Below are positions 51,413 to 60,442 of a DNA stretch of 64,000 nt, piece by piece. The stretch spans positions 3,906,001 through 3,970,000 of the forward strand of contig NZ_CP009288.1 of NCBI RefSeq assembly GCF_000756615.1, read 5' to 3'. The stretch's first letter is position 1. Each line of letters starts with the position of its first letter. The position numbers and the translations under genes are program-made. Under the pieces are notes generated by a model. The model was given only the letters and a program-made list of their open reading frames with translations, was not told where the DNA came from and ran no database searches. Source of the DNA: Paenibacillus durus (GTDB taxonomy: Bacteria; Bacillota; Bacilli; Paenibacillales; Paenibacillaceae).

Positions 51413-52357
51413 GTGGGTAAACAGACAGCTGCGCTGCTGCTTGCCGCCTTTCTGCTGACATCGTGCAGCAGCGCGGAGAACACTGCTCCGGATGGCGGAA
51501 TGACGGCTGCGTCGCCAAGCGCAAATGCTTCATCTTCAGCGGCCCTGACCGGAACTTCTACAGCAAGCCCCTCTGTTCAGCCTTCCGCTGCAGCCGCCGG
51601 CAGTGAGGATACCGCTGAATCGCCGGGAGCTTCCGCTTCCCCGGTCGCCGGATCGGTTAACGGCGGCGCAAATCCAGAAGAACAGGCCGGAAGCGGAACG
51701 GAAGTGAAAGTACCGCTGCTGTACCACATGAACAAGAATTACGACATTAAGCCTAATGAAGAAACCACGAACAAAAAGGTCGTACTGCTTACGTTCGACG
51801 ACGGACCCAAGGAAGCGAAACTGATCAACTCAATCTTCAACACGCTGGAAAAACATCATGCCAAAGCGATCTTCTTCGTCAACGGGTACCGCATCAAGGA
51901 GAACCCGGAGCTGCTGAAGTTGATTCAGGAACGCGGCGGAATCATCGGCAATCACAGCTGGGATCATATCGTTCTCAAAGATAAGCCGTACACCGCCGTC
52001 AAGAAACAAATTGAAGATGTACAGAGAATCGTTAAGGAAGTCACTGGAGTGGCTCCGGTATTCTTCCGGCCCCCTCATGGGGCGGGCGGAGATGTCGGCA
52101 AAAAGGTCGCCGCGGAGAACGGAATGCTGTACATGACCTGGTCGAACGGCTCCCTTGATTGGACGATGAAGGAAAAGGACACAGGCAAGACGGAAAAGCT
52201 GATTAAGAACGTCACCGATCAGCTCCATCCCGGCAGCAATATCCTGATGCACGAACTGCCGTGGACAACCGAAGCGCTGGATAAACTGCTGACGACGCTT
52301 GAGAGCAAGGGCTACGGCTTTGTCGATCCTCGCAGTATCGAACTGAAAATGCGGTAA
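51413..52357 (+). CDS. Polysaccharide deacetylase lipoprotein
   Basis: A 314-residue protein with a signal peptide and lipobox LLTSC (cysteine at residue 18), a Ser/Ala/Pro-rich linker of about 70 residues, and a NodB-homology domain of carbohydrate esterase family 4. Catalytic motifs are TFDDGPK, NHSWDH and RPPHG. It probably deacetylates peptidoglycan or another wall glycan outside the cell. Start is GTG. The terminator at 52372-52416 is shared with the convergent gene. Confidence 0.88.
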   Translation: MGKQTAALLLAAFLLTSCSSAENTAPDGGMTAASPSANASSSAALTGTSTASPSVQPSAAAAGSEDTAESPGASASPVAGSVNGGANPEEQAGSGTEVKVPLLYHMNKNYDIKPNEETTNKKVVLLTFDDGPKEAKLINSIFNTLEKHHAKAIFFVNGYRIKENPELLKLIQERGGIIGNHSWDHIVLKDKPYTAVKKQIEDVQRIVKEVTGVAPVFFRPPHGAGGDVGKKVAAENGMLYMTWSNGSLDWTMKEKDTGKTEKLIKNVTDQLHPGSNILMHELPWTTEALDKLLTTLESKGYGFVDPRSIELKMR

Positions 52358-52371
52358 GCTAAAATTAAGCG

Positions 52372-52416
52372 AAAAAGGCCCCGGCCCATCTTATGCGAAG
52401 GATGAGCGGGGCCTTT
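52372..52416. terminator. Shared terminator between convergent genes
   Basis: GGCCCCG and CGGGGCC enclose about 23 bases, with T-rich flanks on both strands (five T on the minus strand, three on the plus strand). It serves the deacetylase gene and the 52457 gene. Confidence 0.65.
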
Positions 52417-52456
52417 CACCTGATTATCGTAAACTGAAGCAGCCCGGCCAAGCCCG

Positions 52457-52867
52457 CTACCATAGCGTCCTAAGCGGCGGAGCCCCTTTTATCCCCCACC
52501 ACAGCAGAAAGATCAACAGCAGCATAAACAGAACATTCAGCGAATTCACGAACAGCTTGCTGAGCCTGATCCGTTCCGAGCGATAGGTCGCCGAGCGGGA
52601 CGGGGGGGATTGCTCCTTGTTTTCTCCCGGTTTGGGCCGGTCCGCTCTTCTCCCGCCCCGCGCGGTTCCGGCCTTCTGCCTTACCGCCGCAGACTTTCCG
52701 CCCTCCGTATTCTTTTTTCGCGACCGGGACAAGGCTTGTGAGGATGATTCTTTTTTTCTTGGAGATGAAGCTTCCGCTTTGCGCGGATTGCTTGCTTTGA
52801 CGCCGGACATGCCCCCGCGGCTTCTTTTGTTCTGGCGGGACTTTACCCGGCTGAGCTCCTCACTCAT
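52457..52867 (-). CDS. Basic, low-complexity protein with C-terminal membrane anchor
   Basis: A 136-residue protein. The first 100 residues are rich in Ser, Arg and Lys (SRQNKRSRGGMSG, GKSAAVRQKAGTARGGRRAD), with no recognisable domain, followed by a single hydrophobic segment at about 110-128 (VLFMLLLIFLLWWG). Such a layout fits a tail-anchored or N-in protein; the disordered part could bind nucleic acid or phospholipid. ACAGGAGGGAG precedes the ATG, and it overlaps the CPBP gene by 4 bases. In B. subtilis the equivalent place holds ypbE, also membrane-anchored. Confidence 0.7.
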   Translation of the reverse strand: MSEELSRVKSRQNKRSRGGMSGVKASNPRKAEASSPRKKESSSQALSRSRKKNTEGGKSAAVRQKAGTARGGRRADRPKPGENKEQSPPSRSATYRSERIRLSKLFVNSLNVLFMLLLIFLLWWGIKGAPPLRTLW

Positions 52868-53457
52868 GACTCCCTCCTGTAGCGGATCACCAGTCCTGAG
52901 AACAGGTCGATGATGAAATGACATAAAATAGGCGCCCAGATCGTACCGGAATAGATGTAGATAAGCCCGAGGCCGTAGCTGCTGGCAAATACCCAGCCCG
53001 TAGGAATCCAGTGCCTTAAATAGCGAACATGGATAATCGCAAACAGTATGCTCGTCCAATACGGCCCGAAAGCATACTGTATGGCGCCTCGGAACAGCAG
53101 CTCTTCGCAAATGGACACCATGGCGGCGATCAGTACGATATGCCAAAGCGGCCGTTTACGGAACAACAGCTCGTTTATCCCTCCGTCATCCATGGTTTGT
53201 TCGGGGACAATATAGGTTAACACGAAGTCCACTACAAGCATAATGACCGCGAGACCTAGGCCCCAGGCGGCAAAATTGATGCTTTCGGGAAAATTTAGTA
53301 CTTGAAAAGGATTTCTTTTCTGAAATAATACCCAGATCAATCCGATAATAAGGGTAAGGCCCTGTGTAAAATAAAGATTAATTAAAAGCAGCCGGTCGGT
53401 TAACTGCTCAGGTGTTGCTTTTTGTACTTTTATGTCGCTGAGTTTAAATTTTTTCAT
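52864..53457 (-). CDS. CPBP family intramembrane metalloprotease
   Basis: A 197-residue membrane protein with about six hydrophobic segments. The motifs EELLFRG (EE-x3-R), FAIIH and CHFIID contain the Glu, Arg and His residues typical of CPBP (CAAX protease and bacteriocin-processing) proteins. Substrate unknown. YpbD of B. subtilis, near serA, is a member of the same family. Confidence 0.88.
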   Translation of the reverse strand: MKKFKLSDIKVQKATPEQLTDRLLLINLYFTQGLTLIIGLIWVLFQKRNPFQVLNFPESINFAAWGLGLAVIMLVVDFVLTYIVPEQTMDDGGINELLFRKRPLWHIVLIAAMVSICEELLFRGAIQYAFGPYWTSILFAIIHVRYLRHWIPTGWVFASSYGLGLIYIYSGTIWAPILCHFIIDLFSGLVIRYRRES

Positions 53458-53539
53458 CCATTACCTACCTGTTCTTAAAATATTTCAAATCCTAGCATTC
53501 ATATCCAATTCAATCCTCATAGAAAAAGGAGCTTTTAAA

Positions 53540-54442
53540 ATGAATCACCGTTCATCCAGCAAGCCAATGCTGTACACACTTGGATTTTTGTTCTGCCTGA
53601 TCTCTGCCTTTGCTGTCTTTTTCACCGGAGTGAAGGTCGGCGCCGACAAGGTCGAGGCCAAATATGAGAAACTGAACGCCGATGGACAATCCTCTGAATC
53701 CTTCGCATATTACCGGCAAACGGATCTCGTTACTTTCTATCATAACGTATTTTCGCCATATCGGGAATTCAAGCGGAACTGGAACGAGCAGGTTGACCTT
53801 CTCATACGGGGAAGCGGCGCTGATCGTACGGAAATACTCAAAAATCTCCGCAATCTCGCGGATGGCGCTTACTCGCAAGTGACACAGGACTCCATCTTCG
53901 ACGAATCTCCGCTTCTGAAGCAAGGCCAGCTTAATATTCTGAAAAGCCTTCGCCTCTTCTCCGAAGCTGCCGGCAAGGCATCCTCGGCCTCCGGGAAAGC
54001 ACAGGCGGCAAAGGTACTGAAAAACGGGGAGTTTGCGGCTGGAGCAGTTAGATACGGACTTTTGGCCCAGAGCAATTATTATGCCTCAATGCTTAAATGG
54101 GGTTCCCAGAAGAATTCTTCCATTCCTTCCGAGACGGGCAATCTGAAGACTATCCCGCTAGCAAAATGGAACAAAATGCCTCTGCTGCAAAAGAACGCCG
54201 CTATCGCGGAAATCATGCTGAACCGCAGCATTTTCGAGGATTACGAACCGCAGGATGTAACGGCCAAGATCGATAATCTGACCCATTCCGGCAAGGCCGC
54301 ATCCCTGAAACTTAAGGATATCCAGAGCGCAACCTCCCTGCTTGTATCCACCGGAGCCATTAGGGAACGGGATTTCTCCCGATGGCGCCAGCAGTACTAC
54401 AGCAAGGAAACGGTTCCGCAGCTCCCTTTCTTCTACGACTGA
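53540..54442 (+). CDS. Membrane-anchored protein, unknown
   Basis: A 300-residue protein with one N-terminal membrane segment (about 11-30) and an extracytoplasmic part rich in helices, including a Ser/Ala/Lys-rich stretch (FSEAAGKASSASGKAQAAK). No family is recognised. AAAAGGAG precedes the ATG at 53540. It is divergent from the CPBP gene and lies in front of the serA T-box. Confidence 0.65.
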   Translation: MNHRSSSKPMLYTLGFLFCLISAFAVFFTGVKVGADKVEAKYEKLNADGQSSESFAYYRQTDLVTFYHNVFSPYREFKRNWNEQVDLLIRGSGADRTEILKNLRNLADGAYSQVTQDSIFDESPLLKQGQLNILKSLRLFSEAAGKASSASGKAQAAKVLKNGEFAAGAVRYGLLAQSNYYASMLKWGSQKNSSIPSETGNLKTIPLAKWNKMPLLQKNAAIAEIMLNRSIFEDYEPQDVTAKIDNLTHSGKAASLKLKDIQSATSLLVSTGAIRERDFSRWRQQYYSKETVPQLPFFYD

Positions 54443-54485
54443 TATCGGCAAATGAATCATACCACAATCATCCGGCAAAATACTA

Positions 54486-54515
54486 TTGACACATGTAGCA
54501 CAGCCATGTTACATT
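54486..54515 (+). promoter_or_regulatory. Promoter of the serA T-box transcript
   Basis: TTGACA at 54486-54491, an 18-base spacer and TACATT at 54510-54515. It lies just upstream of the T-box leader. Confidence 0.65.
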
Positions 54516-54529
54516 ATGAAAAAATTAAT

Positions 54530-54794
54530 CAAGCAAAACCGATGATGGAACAAAGATACTGAAGGTCTTCAGAGAGCCGGCGGATGGTGCAAGCCGGTGG
54601 CGGACAGTGTACTTTAGCGCTCCTGAGATATTGTGTTGAACTAATAGTAGGCACAATCGGATCATCTCCGTTACCAGTGTTCCTGTCTTTCAGGATATGA
54701 GGCTGTGTCTGTAAAGGATGCGGTGAATTAGGGTGGTACCACGACAACTCTCGTCCCTTACTGCGGAAGCAGTATGAGATCGGGAGTTTTTTTG
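54530..54794 (+). promoter_or_regulatory. T-box riboswitch, probably tRNA-Ser specific, controlling serA
   Basis: The conserved T-box sequence AGGGTGGTACCACG is at 54730-54743. Stem I features (AGAGAGCC and GGTGCAAGCCGG, about 54574-54597) precede it. By alignment with the specifier region of other T-boxes, AGC at 54616-54618 is the likely specifier codon (Ser), which fits serA. The terminator is formed by AACTCTCG and CGGGAGTT with a T run ending at about 54793. Uncharged tRNA would favour the antiterminator and read-through. Confidence 0.88.
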
Positions 54795-55013
54795 TTGACC
54801 GCCTGCTTCTCTAATGCCCGCCCGGATGAGCAGCCCATGCTTCAGGGTCCTGCTTCAGACCTATTCTCTGCTGCGACACCGCGTTGACGCTTGCCTGAAA
54901 ATGCGGTATGATCGCCCTCTTCTGTGGAAAAGCTGTTTCAGGTAATCCGGAGAGCCTTAAAGGCCTCCTCAAAAAATAATAGTGTTCACACATCTAAGGA
55001 GGAAAAAGAAATC

Positions 55014-56606
55014 ATGTTTAAAATTTTGGTATCGGACCCGATCAGCGATCTGGGCATTCAGCAGCTGACGGAAGCAAGCGACGTAACGGTAGACAAAAAA
55101 ACGGGACTCAGCGAGGATGAACTCATTGCGATTATCGGCGAATACGACGGTCTGCTCGTACGCTCCCAAACCACTGTCACCGAGAAAATTATCGAAGCGG
55201 GGTCCAAACTGAAAGTAATCGGACGTGCAGGCGTCGGTGTGGACAATATCAATCTGGAAGCCGCCACGAAGCGCGGAGTTGTCGTTATTAACGCGCCGGA
55301 CGGCAACACCATCACTACCTGTGAGCATGCCTTTGCGATGATGATGGCTCTGGCCCGTCATATTCCCCAAGCCTATACGAAGACCATTACCGGCGTGTGG
55401 GACAAAAAATCATTTCTCGGCGTTGAACTCCGCGGCAAAACGCTTGGCGTACTCGGCATGGGCCGAATCGGCAGCGAAGTTGCCAAGCGCGCCAAAGCAT
55501 TCGGCATGAACATCCTGGCCTTTGACCCGTTTCTGACGGCCGACCGGGCAGAGAAGCTGGAAGTTACACTGGCTACGGTCGATGACATTGTAAAGGGCGC
55601 GGACTTCATTACGGTCCACACTCCGCTGACTCCGCAAACGCGCCATATGATTTCCCGGGCTCAGTTCGAGGTTATGAAAAAAGGCATGCGCATCGTTAAC
55701 TGCGCACGCGGCGGCGTCATTGACGAAATGGCTCTGGTGGAAGCTATTGATGCAGGAATCGTAGCCGGAGCGGCTTTCGACGTATTCGAGAAAGAACCGC
55801 CGCAAGCGGATCATCCTTTCCTGTCGCATCCGAAAATTATCGTTACTCCGCACCTTGGCGCATCGACTGTGGAAGCTCAGGAGAATGTGGCGATCGACGT
55901 ATCCGAGCAGGTGCTGCATATTTTGCGGAACGAGCCGTTCATCAACGCGGTTAACATCCCTCCGGTTGCGCCGAGCGTCATGAACAAGCTGCAGCCTTAC
56001 TTCAATCTCGGCGAGAAGCTTGGCAGCTTCGCTTCGCAGATCACGAATGGCGCCATCAGCGAAATTCATGTGGAATTTGCCGGGGATCTCTCGGACGTCG
56101 ACACCCAACCGCTGAACCGGTACATTGTCAAAGGCGTGCTGTCCCGCCACTTCGGCGGCGACGTCAACATCGTCAATTCCATGCACTTGGCCAAAAGCCG
56201 TGAAGTAAATGTGGTCGTGACGAAAGCCTCGAAGACCAAAGGCTTCACCAACCTGATTACAGTGAAGCTCATTGCCGAGGGAGGCGAAGAGCGTCTTGTT
56301 GCCGGTACGCTTCTGCAAGGATACGGTGAACGGATCGTGCAGCTCGGTAAATTCCCAGTTGATATCGCTCCGGAAGGCAATCAAATCCTGATCTCCCATA
56401 ACGATAAACCCGGCATTATCGGCAACGTGGGTACGCTGCTCGGCCAGAACGACGTCAACATCGCATCGATGCAGGTGGGACGTATCGTTGTCGGCGGCGA
56501 AGCCGTTATGCTGCTGACCGTTGACAAGGAAGTTCCGAATGACGTACTGGTGAAACTGGCCGCCTTATCGGAGATCAATACAGCTAAAGAAGTCGTACTT
56601 CAGTAG
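55014..56606 (+). CDS. serA: D-3-phosphoglycerate dehydrogenase
   Basis: A 530-residue enzyme beginning serine synthesis. The NAD-binding segment LGMGRIGSEVAKRA, the catalytic Arg in NCARGGVIDE, Glu in FEKEP and His in TPHLGAS are present, followed by the ASB domain and a C-terminal ACT domain (ISHNDKPGIIGNVGTLL). This is the long form. AAGGAGG precedes the ATG at 55014. Regulation by the T-box upstream makes it respond to charged tRNA. Confidence 0.97.
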   Translation: MFKILVSDPISDLGIQQLTEASDVTVDKKTGLSEDELIAIIGEYDGLLVRSQTTVTEKIIEAGSKLKVIGRAGVGVDNINLEAATKRGVVVINAPDGNTITTCEHAFAMMMALARHIPQAYTKTITGVWDKKSFLGVELRGKTLGVLGMGRIGSEVAKRAKAFGMNILAFDPFLTADRAEKLEVTLATVDDIVKGADFITVHTPLTPQTRHMISRAQFEVMKKGMRIVNCARGGVIDEMALVEAIDAGIVAGAAFDVFEKEPPQADHPFLSHPKIIVTPHLGASTVEAQENVAIDVSEQVLHILRNEPFINAVNIPPVAPSVMNKLQPYFNLGEKLGSFASQITNGAISEIHVEFAGDLSDVDTQPLNRYIVKGVLSRHFGGDVNIVNSMHLAKSREVNVVVTKASKTKGFTNLITVKLIAEGGEERLVAGTLLQGYGERIVQLGKFPVDIAPEGNQILISHNDKPGIIGNVGTLLGQNDVNIASMQVGRIVVGGEAVMLLTVDKEVPNDVLVKLAALSEINTAKEVVLQ

Positions 56607-56640
56607 ACTTTAATATTCCTAAATACACGGCATAAACAGA

Positions 56641-56677
56641 GCGCCGGCTGCCACTTAAATGGGCAGCCGGCGCTTTT
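56641..56677 (+). terminator. Terminator after serA
   Basis: GCGCCGGCTGCC (56641-56652) and GGCAGCCGGCGC (56662-56673) form a 12-base stem followed by TTTTATTATT. It lies between the convergent serA and SDR genes. Confidence 0.85.
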
Positions 56678-56678
56678 A

Positions 56679-57518
56679 TTATTCAGATATTAGGAATGGC
56701 GGAACCACCCGGCCGTCAATATCGGTAAAACCGTATTGTTCCGCCAAATACCCTACCTGCTGAGGCACGCCCGACCTTTCCATAATCTTCGGATCGGCGG
56801 CCAAAGCACATACGGCCCTCCCGATATAACGGGTGGATTCGGTTGCTTGCAGTTCTTCCACTTCCCGCCAATGTGCTTCATCCGTATGAAAGGCGTCCAG
56901 AACAAGCTCTGTCCGCATCCAGCCCGGAGACAGCGGAATGACGGCGATTCCGTCAGCCGCAAGTTCCTTGGATAATCCGCACGCCATGCGCACCAGCGCA
57001 TTTTTGGACAAATCATAGTAGAAATTGCTGATATGTCTATACCGGTCCCAAAAAGTAGTGTGAATGATCAGTCCGTTCTTGTGGATGCGCATCAGCGGGA
57101 TCGCAAAGTAATTCGTTAGCAGCTGTGCGCGTACGCCGGATTCGAACATATGGTTCCAATGCTCCAGCGGCTGCTCCCAGAAAAGCCGCTCATCAATCGG
57201 CAGCTCGTTGCCTCCCCAGACATTGTTCACCAGTATGTCCAGCCTGCCTTGTTCGGAAGTAATGCGCGAAATTAAGCTTTCCGTATCCCGGGTATCAGTA
57301 TGATCGCATCTTACCGCCGCTCCGAGCCCCCCTCCCTTTACGATTTCTTCCACTGTAGCATCAATATTTCCCGGGCTATTTTTCTTGAGATTTCCATTAA
57401 CGCTTCTGCCAGTCACATAGACGTAAGCCCCGGCGGCGGCCAATTCCAGCGCTATACCCTTTCCCGCTCCTCTGCTTGCTCCGGTGACAAGCGCAATCTT
57501 TCCCTGCAGCGTTTTCAT
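56679..57518 (-). CDS. Short-chain dehydrogenase/reductase
   Basis: A 279-residue classical SDR. The NAD(P) motif TGASRGAGKGIA lies at residues 13-24; NNVWGG replaces the usual NNAG, and the catalytic YYDLSK supplies Y-x3-K. The Ser before it is in HTTFWDRYRH and is not clearly in place. Substrate unknown. It is divergent from the WYL regulator, which may control it. GGGAGGC precedes the ATG. Confidence 0.85.
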   Translation of the reverse strand: MKTLQGKIALVTGASRGAGKGIALELAAAGAYVYVTGRSVNGNLKKNSPGNIDATVEEIVKGGGLGAAVRCDHTDTRDTESLISRITSEQGRLDILVNNVWGGNELPIDERLFWEQPLEHWNHMFESGVRAQLLTNYFAIPLMRIHKNGLIIHTTFWDRYRHISNFYYDLSKNALVRMACGLSKELAADGIAVIPLSPGWMRTELVLDAFHTDEAHWREVEELQATESTRYIGRAVCALAADPKIMERSGVPQQVGYLAEQYGFTDIDGRVVPPFLISE

Positions 57519-57707
57519 ATTAAGGTGCCTCCCTGAGACCAGAACTCGCCTGCTCCATTTAGCTTCTCCAGATTTTCAGCTTTTCCGGCCTTCACTGGAT
57601 TAAACACAGGCTGTATATTCAGTTTAGCCCTTATATATGTCATGGATTGTCGTATATTATAGATATAGCTGTTAAAAGTTATATTTAAGTTAGGAGGAAT
57701 CGCGGAG

Positions 57708-58697
57708 ATGAGAGCCGACCGTCTGCTGTCCATTCTACTGCTGCTTCAGAATCGCGGCAAACTTACGACCCGCCAATTATCAGGCATGCTTGAAATATCC
57801 GAACGGACGGTGCACCGGGATATGGAGGCGCTATCGGCAGCGGGCATTCCTGTGCTGGCAGAGCGGGGCCGCGAAGGAGGCTGGATGCTCGCGGAAGGCT
57901 ACCGTACCAGGCTTACGGGCATGAAGCCCCAGGAGATCGGCGCGCTGCTCTTGACTGCCGATCCTGCGATCCTTGATGATCTAGGGATTAGAGAGGACTT
58001 TGCTGCGGCAGCCCGCAAGCTCGAGGCCGTATCCAGACCACTCAGCCCGGAAGCCGGGTACAGTCTGGCCGGACAAATTCACATTGACGGTGCCTCATGG
58101 CATCCTATTGATGAATCCGTCCTCTATCTAATTCTGCTTCAGCAAGCAATCCGGGAAAGCCAGAGAGTCAGAATCACCTACGGGCAGAGTACTGAGGCTA
58201 GTACTGAGGCGAAGGAACGGACCATCGAACCTCTCGGACTGGTGGCGAAAAAAGGGGTATGGTACGCGGTGGCTTTCTGCGAAAGCAATCTTCGGACATA
58301 TCGGGTGTCGCGGATAGTACAGGCGGAAATTATGGAGGAACATTTTCAGCGGCCTCTGGATTTCGATCTTAGGGCGTACTGGGAGCAGTCTACCCGCGAC
58401 TTCAAGGCTTCATTGCCCCGCTATCCCGCCGAGCTGCGGATTCGGGACTCTGCACTCCCGGAGCTTGAAAAAGAGCGTTATGTGAAGGTGCTGTTTTCCG
58501 CCGTTTCATCAGACCCCGCATGGCTTAAAGTAGAGGCGGAGTTCCATACGTTCGAATCGGCGAAACGCATCATTCTGTCTTACGGAGCGGACGTGATTGT
58601 TACCACGCCGCCTGAGCTAAGACAGGAAATTGAGCATACAGCCAGCGCCATTGCCTCCCTCTACCGGACACCGGGAAGCAGACCGCAACTTTCTTAA
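57708..58697 (+). CDS. WYL-domain transcriptional regulator
   Basis: A 329-residue protein with an N-terminal winged helix-turn-helix of DeoR type (LTTRQLSGMLEISERTVHRD) and a WYL domain (TIEPLGLVAKKGVWYAVAFC), followed by a C-terminal WCX-like part. WYL domains sense ligands, often nucleic acid derived. It is divergent from the SDR gene; the intergenic region has AT-rich repeats (TATATTATAGATATAG) that could include the operator. AGGAGG precedes the ATG. Confidence 0.88.
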   Translation: MRADRLLSILLLLQNRGKLTTRQLSGMLEISERTVHRDMEALSAAGIPVLAERGREGGWMLAEGYRTRLTGMKPQEIGALLLTADPAILDDLGIREDFAAAARKLEAVSRPLSPEAGYSLAGQIHIDGASWHPIDESVLYLILLQQAIRESQRVRITYGQSTEASTEAKERTIEPLGLVAKKGVWYAVAFCESNLRTYRVSRIVQAEIMEEHFQRPLDFDLRAYWEQSTRDFKASLPRYPAELRIRDSALPELEKERYVKVLFSAVSSDPAWLKVEAEFHTFESAKRIILSYGADVIVTTPPELRQEIEHTASAIASLYRTPGSRPQLS

Positions 58698-58758
58698 AGG
58701 ATCGCGATCCGCCTCTTCTTGTCATAACCCTTTTCTATTGTAGGGGCCAACGATACTC

Positions 58759-60258
58759 TCACAGGCGTTCATGCTTATCCCATCCCATCGTCCTTGAGAC
58801 GGCGTCCTGCCAAATACGGTAGCGGTCCTCCCGTTCTTCCTGCGGCATGACAGGCGTAAAAGTCTTCTCCGCCTTGTTGAAATTCCGCAGTTCTTCACGG
58901 TTCCAAAAGCCCGCGATAAGACCCGCCAGCAGAGCCGCACCCAGCGCCGTTGTCTCTGCGTATGTCGTTCGCGTTACTTCTCTGCCTAGAATATCTGCCT
59001 GAAACTGCATCAGCAGATCATTACGTACCGCTCCGCCGTCCACCCGCAGGTCGGATAGCGGCATGCCGGCGTCCTTCTCCATTGCCCCGATGACATCTCT
59101 TGATTGGAATGCAAGTGATTCCAGCGTGGCGCGTACAAGGTGGGCGGAGGTCGTTCCCCGCGTTAAACCGAACACCGCTCCCCGGGCATACATATCCCAA
59201 TACGGCGCGCCCAGTCCGGTAAAAGCGGGCACGACGACGACCCCGCCGCTGTCTTCAACCTCCCGCGCCTTTTCCTCGGATTGCCCCGGATTTTCTATCA
59301 AGCCGAGACCCTCCTCCAGCCACTGCACCGCCGCTCCCGCGACGAATACACTGCCCTCAAGCGCATAATACAGCTGATCGCCTATTCCCCATGCCACCGT
59401 CGTCAGCAGTCCATGCCGCGAGACAACCGCTTCGCTTCCCGTATTCATCAGAATAAAGCAGCCGGTGCCGTACGTATTCTTGGCGCTCCCGGCTTCCAGA
59501 CAGGTGTGGCCAAAGAGCGCCGCCTGCTGATCCCCAAGCACGGAAGCAATGGGGATCTCCGCTCCGAACCACTGCTTAAGCGCCGTTCCAAAGGACCCGC
59601 CCGACATCCGCACCTCGGGCAGCATACCTGCCGGAATGTTCAGCTCGGCCATCAGCTTCCCGTCCCAGACCTTCCGGTGCAGATCGAACAGCATCGTCCG
59701 CGACGCATTGGTGACGTCCGTAGCGTGTACGGCGCCGCCGGTGAGCTTCCAGGTCAGCCAGGTATCCACCGTTCCGGCGAGCAGCTCGCCCCTCTCGGCT
59801 CTTTCACGCGCGCCTTCCACATGATCCAATATCCAGGCGATCTTCGTCGCCGAGAAATAAGCGTCGGCGACGAGGCCTGTTTTCTCCCCGATTTCCCGCT
59901 CCAGCCCCCTTCGCTTAAGTTCCTCGCACATCTCCGCAGTTCGCCGGTCCTGCCATACGATGGCCGGGTATACCGGTTTGCCTGTCGCCTTCTCCCACAC
60001 CAGCGCCGTCTCACGTTGGTTCGTAATGCCGATCGCGGCGATTTGCGAGGGATCGATACCGCTCTTCACAACGGCTGCTCTTGCCGACCTGAGCTGCATA
60101 TTCCAGATCTGTTCCGGATCATGCTCTACCCAGCCTGGACGGGGGAAATACTGGGTTAGCTCATACTGAGCCTGGCTGACCATTTTGGCTTCTTCATCGA
60201 ACAGAATCGCCCGCGAACTGGTCGTGCCCTGGTCCAGAGACAAAATGTAGCGGCTCAT
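58759..60258 (-). CDS. glpK: Glycerol kinase
   Basis: A 499-residue FGGY-family kinase making sn-glycerol 3-phosphate. The N-terminal phosphate loop is LDQGTTSSRAILFDE; WQDRRT, the FGGY signature region and the GGAVRND segment are present. Length is that of GlpK. No glpF or glpD lies next to it in the window, so the gene stands alone. Confidence 0.96.
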   Translation of the reverse strand: MSRYILSLDQGTTSSRAILFDEEAKMVSQAQYELTQYFPRPGWVEHDPEQIWNMQLRSARAAVVKSGIDPSQIAAIGITNQRETALVWEKATGKPVYPAIVWQDRRTAEMCEELKRRGLEREIGEKTGLVADAYFSATKIAWILDHVEGARERAERGELLAGTVDTWLTWKLTGGAVHATDVTNASRTMLFDLHRKVWDGKLMAELNIPAGMLPEVRMSGGSFGTALKQWFGAEIPIASVLGDQQAALFGHTCLEAGSAKNTYGTGCFILMNTGSEAVVSRHGLLTTVAWGIGDQLYYALEGSVFVAGAAVQWLEEGLGLIENPGQSEEKAREVEDSGGVVVVPAFTGLGAPYWDMYARGAVFGLTRGTTSAHLVRATLESLAFQSRDVIGAMEKDAGMPLSDLRVDGGAVRNDLLMQFQADILGREVTRTTYAETTALGAALLAGLIAGFWNREELRNFNKAEKTFTPVMPQEEREDRYRIWQDAVSRTMGWDKHERL

Positions 60259-60396
60259 CGTGCGGCTCCGTCCAGAAGCATGTCTGGAAACAGGATAATT
60301 ACCGAAATGAAGCGCTTAACGATTGTCATTTTTCTCATTGAAAATCCTCCTGTTAGCTTGTTCCACGGAGAACAAGATTTATCGGCTCCATTCAAC

Positions 60397-60423
60397 AAAA
60401 AGCACCTCCGAGGCAAGAGGTGC
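60397..60423 (-). terminator. Terminator after resE
   Basis: GCACCTC (60402-60408) and GAGGTGC (60417-60423) pair around 8 bases; T run on the minus strand. It lies behind the kinase gene at 60443. Confidence 0.75.
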
Positions 60424-60442
60424 AATCAAAAATATTTAAAAT

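Noticed and set aside
60296..60316. Possible catabolite-responsive element (TGAAGCGCTTAACG) in front of glpK
   Set aside because: It lacks one position of the cre consensus and has an incomplete right half; too weak to call.
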